This document shows, piece after piece, positions 6,220 through 13,546 of a DNA stretch of 20,926 nt. The notes under the pieces are model-generated. The model ran no database searches. It had not been told where the DNA came from and saw only the letters and a list, made by a program, of their open reading frames with translations. This DNA comes from Actinomycetota bacterium (lineage in GTDB: Bacteria; Actinomycetota; UBA4738; HRBIN12), in assembly GCA_005885325.1 (NCBI GenBank), contig VAYX01000033.1, positions 1 through 20,926 of the forward strand. The letters are read 5' to 3'. Both the position numbers and the translations under genes were made by a program. Each line of letters begins with the position of its first letter. Position 1 is the first letter of the stretch.

Positions 6220-6662
6220 AGCTCGCCTCGCTCGATCATCGAGATCTCCTCCAGCCGCTCCACGTGTCGCCCGCCCTCGAAGGGCGTGGCCAGCCACAGC
6301 TCCATGATCTCCCGTGCCAGCGTGGGGGCCACGATCCGCGCGCCCATCGACAGGACGTTCGCGTCGTTGTGCTGGCGCGACAGGCGGGCCGTGTACATGT
6401 CGTTACCCAGCGCCGCTCGGACGCCGTGCACCTTGTTCGCCGCCATCTGCTCTCCCTGCCCCGAGCCGCCGAGCACGATCCCGCGCTCGGATCTCCCCTC
6501 AGCGACCGCGCGGCCCACCTTCACGCAAAACAGGGGGTAGTCGACCGGCTCCTCGGAGTCCGTTCCGAGGTCGACGACCTCGTGGCCCTGCTCCTTCAGC
6601 ACCTGCTTCAACTCCTCCTTGAGGGGGAAGCCGGCGTGGTCGGAGCCGATGGCGATCCGCAT
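6216..6662 (-). CDS. rpiB: Ribose-5-phosphate isomerase B, Glu-base (mycobacterial) type
   Basis: The 148-residue RpiB/LacAB-family isomerase interconverts ribose 5-phosphate and ribulose 5-phosphate in the pentose phosphate pathway. The start is the ATG at 6662 (MRIAIGSDHAGFPLKEEL), 4 bp after the phosphatase stop. SDHAG (7-11), DLGTDS (31-36) and GGSGQGEQMAANK (65-77) are family motifs. In E. coli-type enzymes a Cys in CGTGIG is the catalytic base. Here that site reads VLGGSGQGEQ, as in Mycobacterium tuberculosis, where the glutamate (Glu71 here) takes the role. HNDAN (102-106) and the C-terminal phosphate-binding helix are present. The stop overlaps the GlyA start by 4 bases. The Glu-type loop supports an actinobacterial origin for this part of the window. 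Confidence 0.95.
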   Translation of the reverse strand: MRIAIGSDHAGFPLKEELKQVLKEQGHEVVDLGTDSEEPVDYPLFCVKVGRAVAEGRSERGIVLGGSGQGEQMAANKVHGVRAALGNDMYTARLSRQHNDANVLSMGARIVAPTLAREIMELWLATPFEGGRHVERLEEISMIERGEL

Positions 6663-6666
6663 GGGC

Positions 6667-7257
6667 TCAGTCCACCCGCCCCGAGGCGACGTGGCTCCCG
6701 TCGTACAGGCCGCCCGCCAGCCGCTCGCACAGGTCCCCCACCTCGGAGGCCACCGCCCGGTAGCCGTGGAGCGAGAGCCCCAACGGATCCATGACGTCGT
6801 CCTCCGCGGTGGCTGGGGATCCCGCACGCCGCCGGTTGGCATCGGCAACCGCGCCCGCGAGGAACCCATCGTCGCGAGTGGCGTTCATGGGGCGGCGGTC
6901 CGTGGCCTCGAGGACGCGGACCAGCTCCTTCAACGTGAACGTCCTGGCCTCCGCCTCGGGCACGAGCGCCCGGACGTCCTGGCGATGCTCCGCAGCCATC
7001 CCCACGATCAGCACGGCGTCCCGGATGTGCTCGCGCCGGAGACGGCGGGCCGAGTGACGGGAGATGTCCACCCCGAGCTCCGCCGCCGCCTCCACCGCCT
7101 CGGGCATCGCGCGCGCGCCGTCGCGGGCGATCGTGCCCGCGGAGGCGACACGCGGTGCGCGGTCGCCGAGGCGCCGTTCCAGCGCCGAACGCAGCAGTCC
7201 CTCCGCCATCGGGGAGCGGCAGATGTTCCCGGTGCAGACGAGGAGGACCTGAGCCAT
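6667..7257 (-). CDS. Low-molecular-weight protein-tyrosine phosphatase family protein
   Basis: The 196-residue product begins at the ATG at 7257 (MAQVLLVCTGNICRSPMAEG); an ATG at 7281 in frame would add eight residues without likeness to the family. The phosphate loop C8-TGNIC-R14-S15 supplies the nucleophile Cys8 and Arg14. The general-acid Asp lies in the C-terminal AEDDVMDPLGLS. Enzymes of this fold remove phosphate from Tyr or, in the YwlE branch, from Arg. YwlE has Thr before the second Cys (CTGNTCRS), and that residue is the arginine-phosphatase determinant; here it is Ile12, which favours the tyrosine-phosphatase type. The gene sits exactly where ywlE/ywlC-type genes lie in firmicutes, between Sua5 and RpiB. 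The protein is about 40 residues longer than the usual ~155, by an insertion or extended spacing before the DP motif. Confidence 0.9.
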   Translation of the reverse strand: MAQVLLVCTGNICRSPMAEGLLRSALERRLGDRAPRVASAGTIARDGARAMPEAVEAAAELGVDISRHSARRLRREHIRDAVLIVGMAAEHRQDVRALVPEAEARTFTLKELVRVLEATDRRPMNATRDDGFLAGAVADANRRRAGSPATAEDDVMDPLGLSLHGYRAVASEVGDLCERLAGGLYDGSHVASGRVD

Positions 7258-7279
7258 GGGATCGAGCCGGGAGTCTAGC

Positions 7280-7308
7280 ATCGGCCTTCGGCCCGACCGG
7301 AGGCCGAT
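7280..7308 (-). terminator. 12-bp hairpin between sua5 and the phosphatase gene
   Basis: ATCGGCCTTCGG (7280-7291) pairs with CCGGAGGCCGAT (7297-7308) with one mismatch, around a 5-base loop. It begins 10 bp after the Sua5 stop. There is no T-run on the exit side, so it could be a U-less terminator, a pause site or an RNA stability element. Confidence 0.4.
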
Positions 7309-7318
7309 CCCGCGCGTG

Positions 7319-7915
7319 TCAGGTCTCGAGTGCCTCGAGGAGGTCTGTCTCGGCGAGCGAGCCGGTCCGAAGGACGCGAAGGTCCCCGTCGGTGACGTCC
7401 ACCACGGTCGAGGCGGTCCCCTCGAGCGGCTCGTCCTGGCACAGGTAGACGGCCACGCGCGCGCCGAAGGCGCGCGCGAGGCCGTCGCACTCGCGGGGGG
7501 TCGCCTCACCGCTCCGGTTCGCGCTCGTGACCGCGAGCGGACCGGTGATCGCCAGCACCGCGAGCGCGAGCGGGTGGTGCGGGACGCGCACCCCGATCGT
7601 TCGCGTATCGCTTCCCAGGTCCCAGCGACGGCTGCCCTCGGTCCGGGGAAGGACCATGGTCAACGGACCGGGCCAGAACCTCGCCGCGAGCGCAGCGGCC
7701 CGTTGGTCCAACGCCGCAATCTCGCGAGCCGCGGCCGCCGATGGCACGAGGACGGGAACCGACAGGTCGCGCGGGCGGCCCTTGACTTCGAACAGCGCCG
7801 CGGTTGCGGCCGCATCGTCGGCCCGGGTCCCGATCCCGTACACCGTGTCCGTCGGGATGACGATGAGCCGCCCGGCCAGGGCTGCCGCTGCCGCGTCGCC
7901 GACGGGGTCGCTCAC
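7319..7915 (-). CDS. tsaC: Sua5/YciO/YrdC-family threonylcarbamoyl-AMP synthase
   Basis: The start is the GTG at 7915, placed 6 bp after GGAGG and 28 bp after the PrmC stop; the open sequence further upstream is PrmC in another frame. The 198-residue product is a single YrdC domain without the extra Sua5 C-terminal domain. Visible motifs are PTDTVYGIG (21-29), FEVKGRPRDLSVPVLV (42-57), PGPLTMVLPR, TIGVRVPHHP and GPLAVTSANRSGE. These form the concave ATP/threonine/bicarbonate pocket. The enzyme makes threonylcarbamoyl-adenylate, the first step of the t6A modification at position 37 of ANN-decoding tRNAs. The KGRP(R)xLP signature reads KGRPRDLSVP, an acceptable variant. Its place after prmC is the usual one in Gram-positive bacteria. 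Confidence 0.93.
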   Translation of the reverse strand: MSDPVGDAAAAALAGRLIVIPTDTVYGIGTRADDAAATAALFEVKGRPRDLSVPVLVPSAAAAREIAALDQRAAALAARFWPGPLTMVLPRTEGSRRWDLGSDTRTIGVRVPHHPLALAVLAITGPLAVTSANRSGEATPRECDGLARAFGARVAVYLCQDEPLEGTASTVVDVTDGDLRVLRTGSLAETDLLEALET

Positions 7916-7943
7916 CGCAGACCTCCCACGATGCAGGCATCGC

Positions 7944-8774
7944 TCACGGCCGCCGTCCCACGACGATCCGGTCACGTCGGGCCAGGTCGGGCACGATCCC
8001 CACGTCCTCGTAGGACCGCTCCAGGACCTTCGCCACCTCGGGGCCCTGCGACGCGCCGATCTCGACGGCCAGCGCCCCGCCTCGGCGCAGCCATCGGATG
8101 GCCCCGGCGGCCAGTCGCTCGTGGAGGCGGGTCCCGCCGACGAGCGCGAGCCGAGGATCCGCCCGGACCTCGGCCGGCAGGTCGTCGTACTCCGCATCCG
8201 TCACGTACGGCGGATTGCTGACCACGAGGTCCACCGCTCCACGGAGCGTCGGAGGCAGCGGATCGAGCAGGTCGCCCTGCAACACCGTGACGGAGAGGCC
8301 GAGCCGCGCCGCGTTCTCGGTGGAGAGCTCAACGGCCTCGGGCGACAGATCGGTGGCGAAGACCCTTGACCCCGGCCGTTCGTCCGCGATGGCCAGGGCC
8401 ACAGCTCCCGTCCCCGTCCCCACGTCGACGACCACAGGCTCCTCCCGTCGGCCGAGGCACTCCAGGGCCACCTCGACGAGCACCTCGGTCTCGGGCCGGG
8501 GGATGAACACGCCGGGGCGCACCGTCACCGAGATCCGCCGGAACGCCTGCTCCCCGGTGAGGTGCTGCAGCGGGGTCCCGGCGCACCGCTGGCAGAGCGC
8601 CCGGCCGAACGTCCGGGCCTCGCCCATCGACAGGCCCTCGCTCCTCGCGTACAGGCCGGCCCGGTCGGTGGAAAGGACCGTCATCATCAACGCCTCAGCC
8701 GACTCGCGGGCGCTCTCCACCCCGTGCCGCTCCAGGTATGCCGTGGCCCGGGTGAGGACCTCGGAGGGTCGCAT
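7944..8774 (-). CDS. prmC: Peptide chain release factor N5-glutamine methyltransferase
   Basis: The 276-residue class I SAM-dependent methyltransferase modifies the Gln of the GGQ motif in release factors, raising termination efficiency. The start is the ATG at 8774, separated by 3 bp from the RF1 stop, so it is surely co-translated with its substrate gene. The N-terminal helical domain (1-85) includes the family motif PLQHLTGEQAF, followed by RPGVFIPRPETEVLVE. The SAM site is VVDVGTGTGAVALA (115-128). The catalytic NPPY (187-190), in LVVSNPPYVTDAEYDDLP, holds the substrate glutamine amide. Full length, no missing motif. Confidence 0.96.
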   Translation of the reverse strand: MRPSEVLTRATAYLERHGVESARESAEALMMTVLSTDRAGLYARSEGLSMGEARTFGRALCQRCAGTPLQHLTGEQAFRRISVTVRPGVFIPRPETEVLVEVALECLGRREEPVVVDVGTGTGAVALAIADERPGSRVFATDLSPEAVELSTENAARLGLSVTVLQGDLLDPLPPTLRGAVDLVVSNPPYVTDAEYDDLPAEVRADPRLALVGGTRLHERLAAGAIRWLRRGGALAVEIGASQGPEVAKVLERSYEDVGIVPDLARRDRIVVGRRP

Positions 8775-8777
8775 CGG

Positions 8778-9857
8778 TCAGCCCCGCCCGTCGCCGCCGA
8801 GCTGCTGCGCCCGTTCCGCTCCGAGGAGCGCGTCGACGAACTCGTCGAGGTCCCCTTCGAGGACGTCGTGGAGCCGGTGGGTGGTGAGCTTGATCCGATG
8901 GTCGGTCACGCGGTTCTCGGGGAAGTTGTAGGTGCGGATCTTCTCGGCCCGCTCCCCCGTCCCCACCTGGGCCCGCCTGGCCGCCGCCTCCTTCTGCTGC
9001 GCCTCCTCCTGGGCCTGGCGGAGGAGCCGGGCTCGCAGGTACCGCATGGCCTTCTCCCGGTTCTGGAGCTGGGACCGCTCCTCCTGGGTGGCCACGACGA
9101 TACCCGTGGGGAGGTGGGTGATCCGAACGGCGGAGTCGGTCGTGTTCACCGACTGCCCACCGGGGCCGGATGAACGGTACACGTCGATCTTGAGGTCCTC
9201 GGGGCGGATCTGGAGGTCGACCTCCTCCGCCTCGGGCAGCACCGCGACCGTGGCCGTGGAGGTGTGGATGCGGCCGCCGGATTCGGTCACCGGGACGCGC
9301 TGCACCCGATGGACGCCGAACTCGTGCTTCAGCCGCGAGTAGGCGCCCTTCCCTTTCACCTCCAGGACGACCTCCTTGAACCCGCCGAGGTCCGAGGGCG
9401 AGGCCGAGAGGACCTCGGTCTTCCACCCGTGCCGCTCCGCGAAGTGGCGGTACATCTCCAGCAGCTCGCCGGCCCACAGGGCCGCCTCCTCACCGCCCGC
9501 GCCGGCCCGGATCTCCACGATCACGTCCTTCTCGTCGTTCGGGTCCTTGGGGACGAGCAGCTGCTCCAGCCGGGCCTGGAGGGACGCCGCTCGCTCCCCG
9601 GCGGCCCGAGCCTCCTGGCGGAAATACTCGGCCATCTCCGGGTCCTGCTCCCCGGCGGCCATGGCTCCGGCCTCCTCGGCCTGGCGCCGGGCGTCCTTGT
9701 ATTCGCGGTACGGGCCGACGATCTCCCCGAGCTCGGCGATGTCCTTGCCCAGCCGGCGCAGGCGGTCGCGATCGGCCGCCACGTCGGGCGAGGCCATCTC
9801 TGCGGAGAGCCGGTCGTAGCGCTGCTCGATGTCCGAGAGGCGTGATTCGAGATCCAT
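8778..9857 (-). CDS. prfA: Peptide chain release factor 1
   Basis: The 359-residue RF1 ends translation at UAA and UAG. The start is the ATG at 9857 with GAGG a few bases upstream. Domain 1 is a charged helical bundle (1-110). GAGGEEAALWAGEL lies at 119-132. The stop-codon-reading tripeptide is P189-V-T191, in RVQRVPVTESGGRIHTS, which is the RF1 PxT type rather than the SPF of RF2. The peptidyl-tRNA hydrolysis motif GGQ is at 233-235 in SSGPGGQSVNTTDSAVR. The downstream ENRVTDHRI motif is present. The gene lies between divIVA and prmC, 52 bp after the former with a strong hairpin in between. Confidence 0.98.
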   Translation of the reverse strand: MDLESRLSDIEQRYDRLSAEMASPDVAADRDRLRRLGKDIAELGEIVGPYREYKDARRQAEEAGAMAAGEQDPEMAEYFRQEARAAGERAASLQARLEQLLVPKDPNDEKDVIVEIRAGAGGEEAALWAGELLEMYRHFAERHGWKTEVLSASPSDLGGFKEVVLEVKGKGAYSRLKHEFGVHRVQRVPVTESGGRIHTSTATVAVLPEAEEVDLQIRPEDLKIDVYRSSGPGGQSVNTTDSAVRITHLPTGIVVATQEERSQLQNREKAMRYLRARLLRQAQEEAQQKEAAARRAQVGTGERAEKIRTYNFPENRVTDHRIKLTTHRLHDVLEGDLDEFVDALLGAERAQQLGGDGRG

Positions 9858-9879
9858 GGACCTCGATTATCCGAAACGG

Positions 9880-9907
9880 GAGGGGGCGGGCGGGCGCCCG
9901 CCCCCTC
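9880..9907 (-). terminator. Strong GC hairpin after divIVA
   Basis: A perfect 13-bp inverted repeat (left arm 9880-9892, right arm 9895-9907, 2-base centre) begins 2 bp after the divIVA stop codon. The minus-strand exit is CCGTTTCGG with no T-run. A GATAAT hexamer follows at 9871-9866, just before the prfA ribosome-binding site. It may end or protect the divIVA message; its strength as a terminator without U-tract is uncertain. Confidence 0.5.
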
Positions 9908-9909
9908 GT

Positions 9910-10680
9910 TCAGTCGTCCTCGTCGTCCCAGGCGAGATCGAGGGGGGGGATCTCGGGGAACGTGAGGTCAACCGTCTCGGAAGACGTGAAGAGCTCCTCG
10001 GCTTGCGGCTCCGCGGGTGCGTCCCGGGGACCGGGCCCCTGCGTCGTCGGCTCGGCCCAGCCGGCCCACGTGTCGGCGACGGGCGCGGGCCGGGCCGGCT
10101 CGACATCCGGGATCTCCCGGACGTCGTCGCCCGAGTCAGGCCGCTCGATGGCATCTTCGAGCTCCTTGGCCACGCCGATCACGCGTTCCTGCATCTGCGA
10201 CAGCTGCTGGACCAGCTCGTCGCGGCGGGTCGACAGGCCGGCGATGGTGCGGTCCGCACGCTCCCGAGCGCTTCGAAGGTGCCGCTCGGCCTCGGCTCGC
10301 GCTTCCTCCGCACGGGTCTGCGCATCGAGCCGAACGCGGTCGGCTTCGGCCCGGGCCTCGCGCAGGACCCGGTCGGCCTCCTCGCCGGCCTCCCGTCGGA
10401 TCCGGGCGGCCTCCTGATCGGCCGAGCGAAGCAGGTCGCTCATCCGGCCGGCCAGCTGCTCGTACGGATCGGCCCTGGACGCCTGGGCCTGCATGGCGGA
10501 GTCGGCCTCGACCCGGGCCTCCTGCAGCATCGATTCCATGGCCTCGACCTGCATGGCCAGCTGCTCCAGGTAGTCGCGAACCTGATCGGGGTCGTAGCCG
10601 CGGCGAGTGGTCACGAACTCGCGGCGGCGGATGTGGTCCGGCGTCAGCAGGACGGGGAGATCGAGCTCGGCCGGGGACAT
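9910..10680 (-). CDS. divIVA: DivIVA/Wag31-like coiled-coil protein
   Basis: The start is the ATG at 10680, with AGGAGG about 7 bp upstream, giving 256 residues; an upstream extension has no family likeness. The N terminus has the DivIVA membrane-curvature domain pattern (LTPDHIRRREFVTTRRGYDPDQVRDYLEQLA, residues about 13-43, where RRGYDPDQVR is the hallmark). A long Glu/Arg/Ala heptad coiled coil covers about 45-190. The tail is Pro-rich and strongly acidic, ending in DDEDD. DivIVA proteins gather at negatively curved membrane, at poles and septa, and in Actinomycetota direct polar growth. Whether this copy is the main polar scaffold or a SepIVA-like paralogue cannot be told. It has its own upstream gap of 100 bp with a possible promoter, unlike most genes in the run. 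Confidence 0.85.
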   Translation of the reverse strand: MSPAELDLPVLLTPDHIRRREFVTTRRGYDPDQVRDYLEQLAMQVEAMESMLQEARVEADSAMQAQASRADPYEQLAGRMSDLLRSADQEAARIRREAGEEADRVLREARAEADRVRLDAQTRAEEARAEAERHLRSARERADRTIAGLSTRRDELVQQLSQMQERVIGVAKELEDAIERPDSGDDVREIPDVEPARPAPVADTWAGWAEPTTQGPGPRDAPAEPQAEELFTSSETVDLTFPEIPPLDLAWDDEDD

Positions 10681-10723
10681 GGCAGCCTCCTGATCGCTTC
10701 GATTTGGCAGGACCGCGGGGAAA

Positions 10724-10751
10724 ACTCTAGGGCCATGAGCCACCGATTCAA
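10724..10751 (-). promoter_or_regulatory. Possible promoter upstream of divIVA
   Basis: On the minus strand TTGAAT (10751-10746) and TAGAGT (10729-10724) are 16 bp apart in the longest gap of the block (100 bp, DUF1385 stop to DivIVA start). Each matches the sigma-70 hexamers at four of six bases, so this is only a candidate internal promoter. Confidence 0.35.
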
Positions 10752-10780
10752 CGACCTGGCGCGATGTCTTGGCAAGCCCC

Positions 10781-11683
10781 TCAGGCTTCGGTGGCCGGGA
10801 GTTGCGCCTCCCGGCGCAACACCTCGTTGAACGAGGCGATGGCTACCTCGATCTCCCCCATGTCCGGTGGCTTCGTCGTGATCTTCTGGAGCCACAGGCC
10901 GGGAGCCATCACGGCCCGCATGATCGGTGAGCCCTCGTGGCGCGCCCCGAGGCGAAGAACCTCGAACGCGAGCCCCGCGATGACGGGGATGGCAACGATG
11001 CGGGACCCGATCCGCCACCACAGGCCGGGGTTGCCGAACGCCGCGAACACCAGGATCGCGACCACCATGACGATCAGCAAGAAGTTCGTGCCGCAGCGGG
11101 GGTGAAGCGTCGAGTACAGGTCCACGCTCTCGGGGGCAAGTGTCTTGTCGTGCTCGTAGGCGGCGATCGTCTTGTGCTCAGCCCCGTGGTATTCGAAGAC
11201 CCGTCGGACCTCCTTCGCCCGGCCGACCAGCACGAGGTAGCCCAGGAACAGCGCCACCCGGAACAGCCCCTCCATGACATTGACGAGGAAGCTCGACTCG
11301 ACCCGATGACCCACCCACCGGAAGGCGATGGCCGGGCCGACGACGAAGATGCCGACGAACAGCACGACGGCCACGACCATCGACAACGCCATCTGCCGCG
11401 ACGACAGGTGCACGTCCTCGGGCGAGGACTCGTTCGCCGAGATGGACAGGGCCTTGACCCCGATGGCGAGGGCCTGGCCCAGGGCGATGATCCCTCGGAA
11501 GAACGGCTTGCGCAGGATCCGGAATCGCTTGGCGATGGAGTGGACGTCGTGCGACTCGATATGGATCGAACGATCAGGCCTGCGAACGGCCACGGCCCAC
11601 ACGTCGCGGCCGCGCATCATCACGCCTTCCATGACGGCCTGACCGCCGTAGGAGTGGCGGGCAGCGGGCCGATCGTCCCCCAT
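10781..11683 (-). CDS. DUF1385 (YqhQ-like) integral membrane protein
   Basis: The 300-residue product opens with the family hallmark YGGQAVMEGVMMRG (12-25), followed by a cytoplasmic basic stretch and at least four hydrophobic segments (ALSMVVAVVLFVGIFVVG, VALFLGYLVLVG, FLLIVMVVAILVFAA and IVAIPVIAGLAFEVL). Between them is the conserved polar block EYHGAEHKTIAAYE, then LHPRCGTNFL, rich in His and Cys and suggestive of a metal or active site. The biochemical role of DUF1385 proteins is not established to my knowledge. In many actinobacteria and firmicutes the gene sits between rpmE and prfA, as here, so the location is normal. The start is the ATG at 11683, 14 bp after the rpmE stop; the ribosome-binding site is weak. 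Confidence 0.9.
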   Translation of the reverse strand: MGDDRPAARHSYGGQAVMEGVMMRGRDVWAVAVRRPDRSIHIESHDVHSIAKRFRILRKPFFRGIIALGQALAIGVKALSISANESSPEDVHLSSRQMALSMVVAVVLFVGIFVVGPAIAFRWVGHRVESSFLVNVMEGLFRVALFLGYLVLVGRAKEVRRVFEYHGAEHKTIAAYEHDKTLAPESVDLYSTLHPRCGTNFLLIVMVVAILVFAAFGNPGLWWRIGSRIVAIPVIAGLAFEVLRLGARHEGSPIMRAVMAPGLWLQKITTKPPDMGEIEVAIASFNEVLRREAQLPATEA

Positions 11684-11697
11684 CCGCGATGCGGCGA

Positions 11698-11913
11698 TCA
11701 GGACTGTGGCGCGGACCGCTGCCCGTACCGGCGCTGGAACCGCTCCACGCGGCCCCCGGTGTCGACGAGCTTCTGCTTGCCCGTGTAGAAGGGGTGGCAG
11801 TTCGAGCAGATCTCGACGCGAAGCTCCGGCTTGGTGGAACGCGTGGTGAACGTGTTCCCGCAGGAACAGTGCACCGTGGCCATGACGTATTCGGGGTGGA
11901 TTCCGTGCTTCAT
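11698..11913 (-). CDS. rpmE: 50S ribosomal protein L31, zinc-binding type
   Basis: This 71-residue protein of the large subunit forms part of the B1b intersubunit bridge region. MKHGIHPEY is the standard N terminus, followed by Cys16-x-Cys18 (HCSCGN) and Cys36-x-x-Cys39 (ICSNCHPFYTGKQKLVDTGGRVERF). With all four Cys it is the zinc-containing C+ form rather than the zinc-free paralogue made under zinc starvation. The start is the ATG at 11913. GAGGAG is present but about 12 bp upstream, a loose spacing. It follows rho by 40 bp, the classic rho-rpmE order. Confidence 0.97.
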   Translation of the reverse strand: MKHGIHPEYVMATVHCSCGNTFTTRSTKPELRVEICSNCHPFYTGKQKLVDTGGRVERFQRRYGQRSAPQS

Positions 11914-11953
11914 TCGGTTCGTCGTCTCCTCGTGGTTGGGTTCGGCCGGCAGC

Positions 11954-13546
11954 TTACGACGCCGGCGCCTTTGCGATCTCCTTCAGGAACTGCTCGTTGG
12001 ACTTCGTAGCTCGGATCTTGTCCACCAGGAGCTCGAGCGCGGCGCCCGGCTCCAGAGCATGGAGGACCCGGCGGAGCCGCCACACCAGGGCCAGCTCCTC
12101 CTGCGGCATCAGCAGCTCCTCCTTACGGGTGCTGGAGGCCTCGACGTTGATGGCCGGGAAGATCCGCTTCTCGGCCAGGGCGCGATCCAGTCGGATCTCC
12201 ATGTTCCCGGTGCCCTTGAACTCCTCGAAGATGCCTTCGTCCATTCGGGATCCCGTCTCGACGAGCGCGCTCGCGATGATGGTGAGCGACCCGCCCTCCT
12301 CGATGTTGCGCGCGGCGCCGAAGAATCGCCTGGGCGGGTACAGAGCGGTCGAGTCGATCCCGCCCGACAGGATCTTGCCCGATGCCGGCGCGGCCAGGTT
12401 GTAGGCCCGCGCCAGCCGGGTGATCGAGTCCAGGATGATGGCCACGTCGTTGCCCATCTCGGCCAGGCGCTTGGCCCGCTCCAGGACGAGCTCGGTCACC
12501 TGGATGTGCTGGTCCGGCGGCTTGTCGAAGGTCGAGTAGACGACCTCCGCGGCCTGGACCGTCCGCTGCCAGTCGGTGACCTCCTCCGGCCGCTCGTCCA
12601 CGAGCAGCACGATCACGTGGGTCTCCGGATTGGAGGTGAGGATCCCGTTCGCGATGTTCTTCAGCACGGTGGTCTTGCCGGCTTTGGGCGGCGAGACCAC
12701 CATCCCGCGCTGTCCCTTGCCGATCGGCGCGACCATGTCGATGATCCTGGCGGTCACGTCGGTCGGCGAGCTCTCCAGGCGGAAGCGCTCGTGAGGGAAG
12801 AGCGGCGTGAGCTTCTCGAAGACCGGCCGCTGCTTGGCCGTCTCGGGGTCAACCCCGTTCACGGTGTCGATCTGGAGAAGCGCGAAGTACTTCTCGCTGT
12901 CCTTTGGCTGTCGGACCTTGCCCGTGACTGTGTCGCCCTTGCGGAGCATGAATCGGCGGACCTGCGACAGGGACACGTAGATGTCCTCGGGCCCCGGCAG
13001 GTAGCCCGACGTTCGAAGGAACCCATAGCCCTCCGGCAGGACGTCCAGCAGGCCGGTGGCCGTGGGTGCGGTGGCGATCTCCTCTTCCCGGGCCTCCACC
13101 TCGCGCTGGCGCCGCTCCTCCCGGAACCGTCGCCGCTCCTCGCGAGACAGCCTTCGCCGGCCCCCGTCGGGTCCCGGCCTTCCTTCCTGTCCCGGCCTGC
13201 CTTCCCCTCCGGGCCTACCTTCCGATCCCGGCCTGCCCTCCGGCCGTCCGCCGGGCTCGCGAACCTCACGCGGCTCCGTGCGGGTCGGGGGCGCCGTGAA
13301 CTCGCCGTTCTCGGAGGCCTGGGTCTGTTGCTCGGCGGGGGTCGCCGACGCCTCGGCCGGCCGGGGTGGGGACGGGTGCGTGTCTGCCGCGGCGTGACCA
13401 TCCTGGGCCGCGGCGAGGATCGCATCGACCAGCTCCGCCTTCTTCAGTTTCTGATGCCCCCCGATCCCCAGGCCGGCCGCGATCGTGTGTAGCTCCGACG
13501 CGACCTTGCCCTCGAGGACGCTCTTCTCCATCGTTTCGGGTGCCAA
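11954..13546 (-). CDS. rho: Transcription termination factor Rho with Arg/Gly-rich insertion
   Basis: This 530-residue hexameric RNA helicase terminates transcription. The start chosen is TTG at 13546, placed 5 bp after GGAGGAG and directly abutting the TAG of the transaldolase-family gene; an ATG six codons in has no such site. Parts: SAP-like Rho N-domain (about 8-48), a disordered Ala/Pro then Arg/Gly/Glu-rich insertion (about 50-158, with repeats of RPGxEG at 101-128 and REERRRFREERRQREVEARE), the cold-shock RNA-binding domain (160-230, LLDVLPEGYGFLR), then the ATPase core with Walker A SPPKAGKTT (285-293), LLVDERPEEVTDW (314-326), AIILDSITRLARAYN and the R-loop region GGIDSTALYPPRRFFGAARN. 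Such insertions are typical of high-GC actinobacterial Rho, where they aid RNA binding. Complete. Confidence 0.97.
   Translation of the reverse strand: MAPETMEKSVLEGKVASELHTIAAGLGIGGHQKLKKAELVDAILAAAQDGHAAADTHPSPPRPAEASATPAEQQTQASENGEFTAPPTRTEPREVREPGGRPEGRPGSEGRPGGEGRPGQEGRPGPDGGRRRLSREERRRFREERRQREVEAREEEIATAPTATGLLDVLPEGYGFLRTSGYLPGPEDIYVSLSQVRRFMLRKGDTVTGKVRQPKDSEKYFALLQIDTVNGVDPETAKQRPVFEKLTPLFPHERFRLESSPTDVTARIIDMVAPIGKGQRGMVVSPPKAGKTTVLKNIANGILTSNPETHVIVLLVDERPEEVTDWQRTVQAAEVVYSTFDKPPDQHIQVTELVLERAKRLAEMGNDVAIILDSITRLARAYNLAAPASGKILSGGIDSTALYPPRRFFGAARNIEEGGSLTIIASALVETGSRMDEGIFEEFKGTGNMEIRLDRALAEKRIFPAINVEASSTRKEELLMPQEELALVWRLRRVLHALEPGAALELLVDKIRATKSNEQFLKEIAKAPAS
13157..13246 (-). 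repeat. 18-bp imperfect tandem repeat inside rho
   Basis: About four copies of an 18-base unit encode RPxxEG-type hexapeptides (residues ~101-130 of Rho: RPEG, RPGSEG, RPGGEG, RPGQEG, RPGPDG). Third-position differences between copies show that the array is not a very recent duplication. Confidence 0.6.

Noticed and set aside
13157..13246. Tandem repeats as a CRISPR array
   Set aside because: Units are 18 bp with no spacers, and they keep an open frame within rho.
11831..13492. A 553-codon open frame on the plus strand
   Set aside because: It is the antisense of rho, with Arg/Pro/Leu-rich composition and no recognisable domain.
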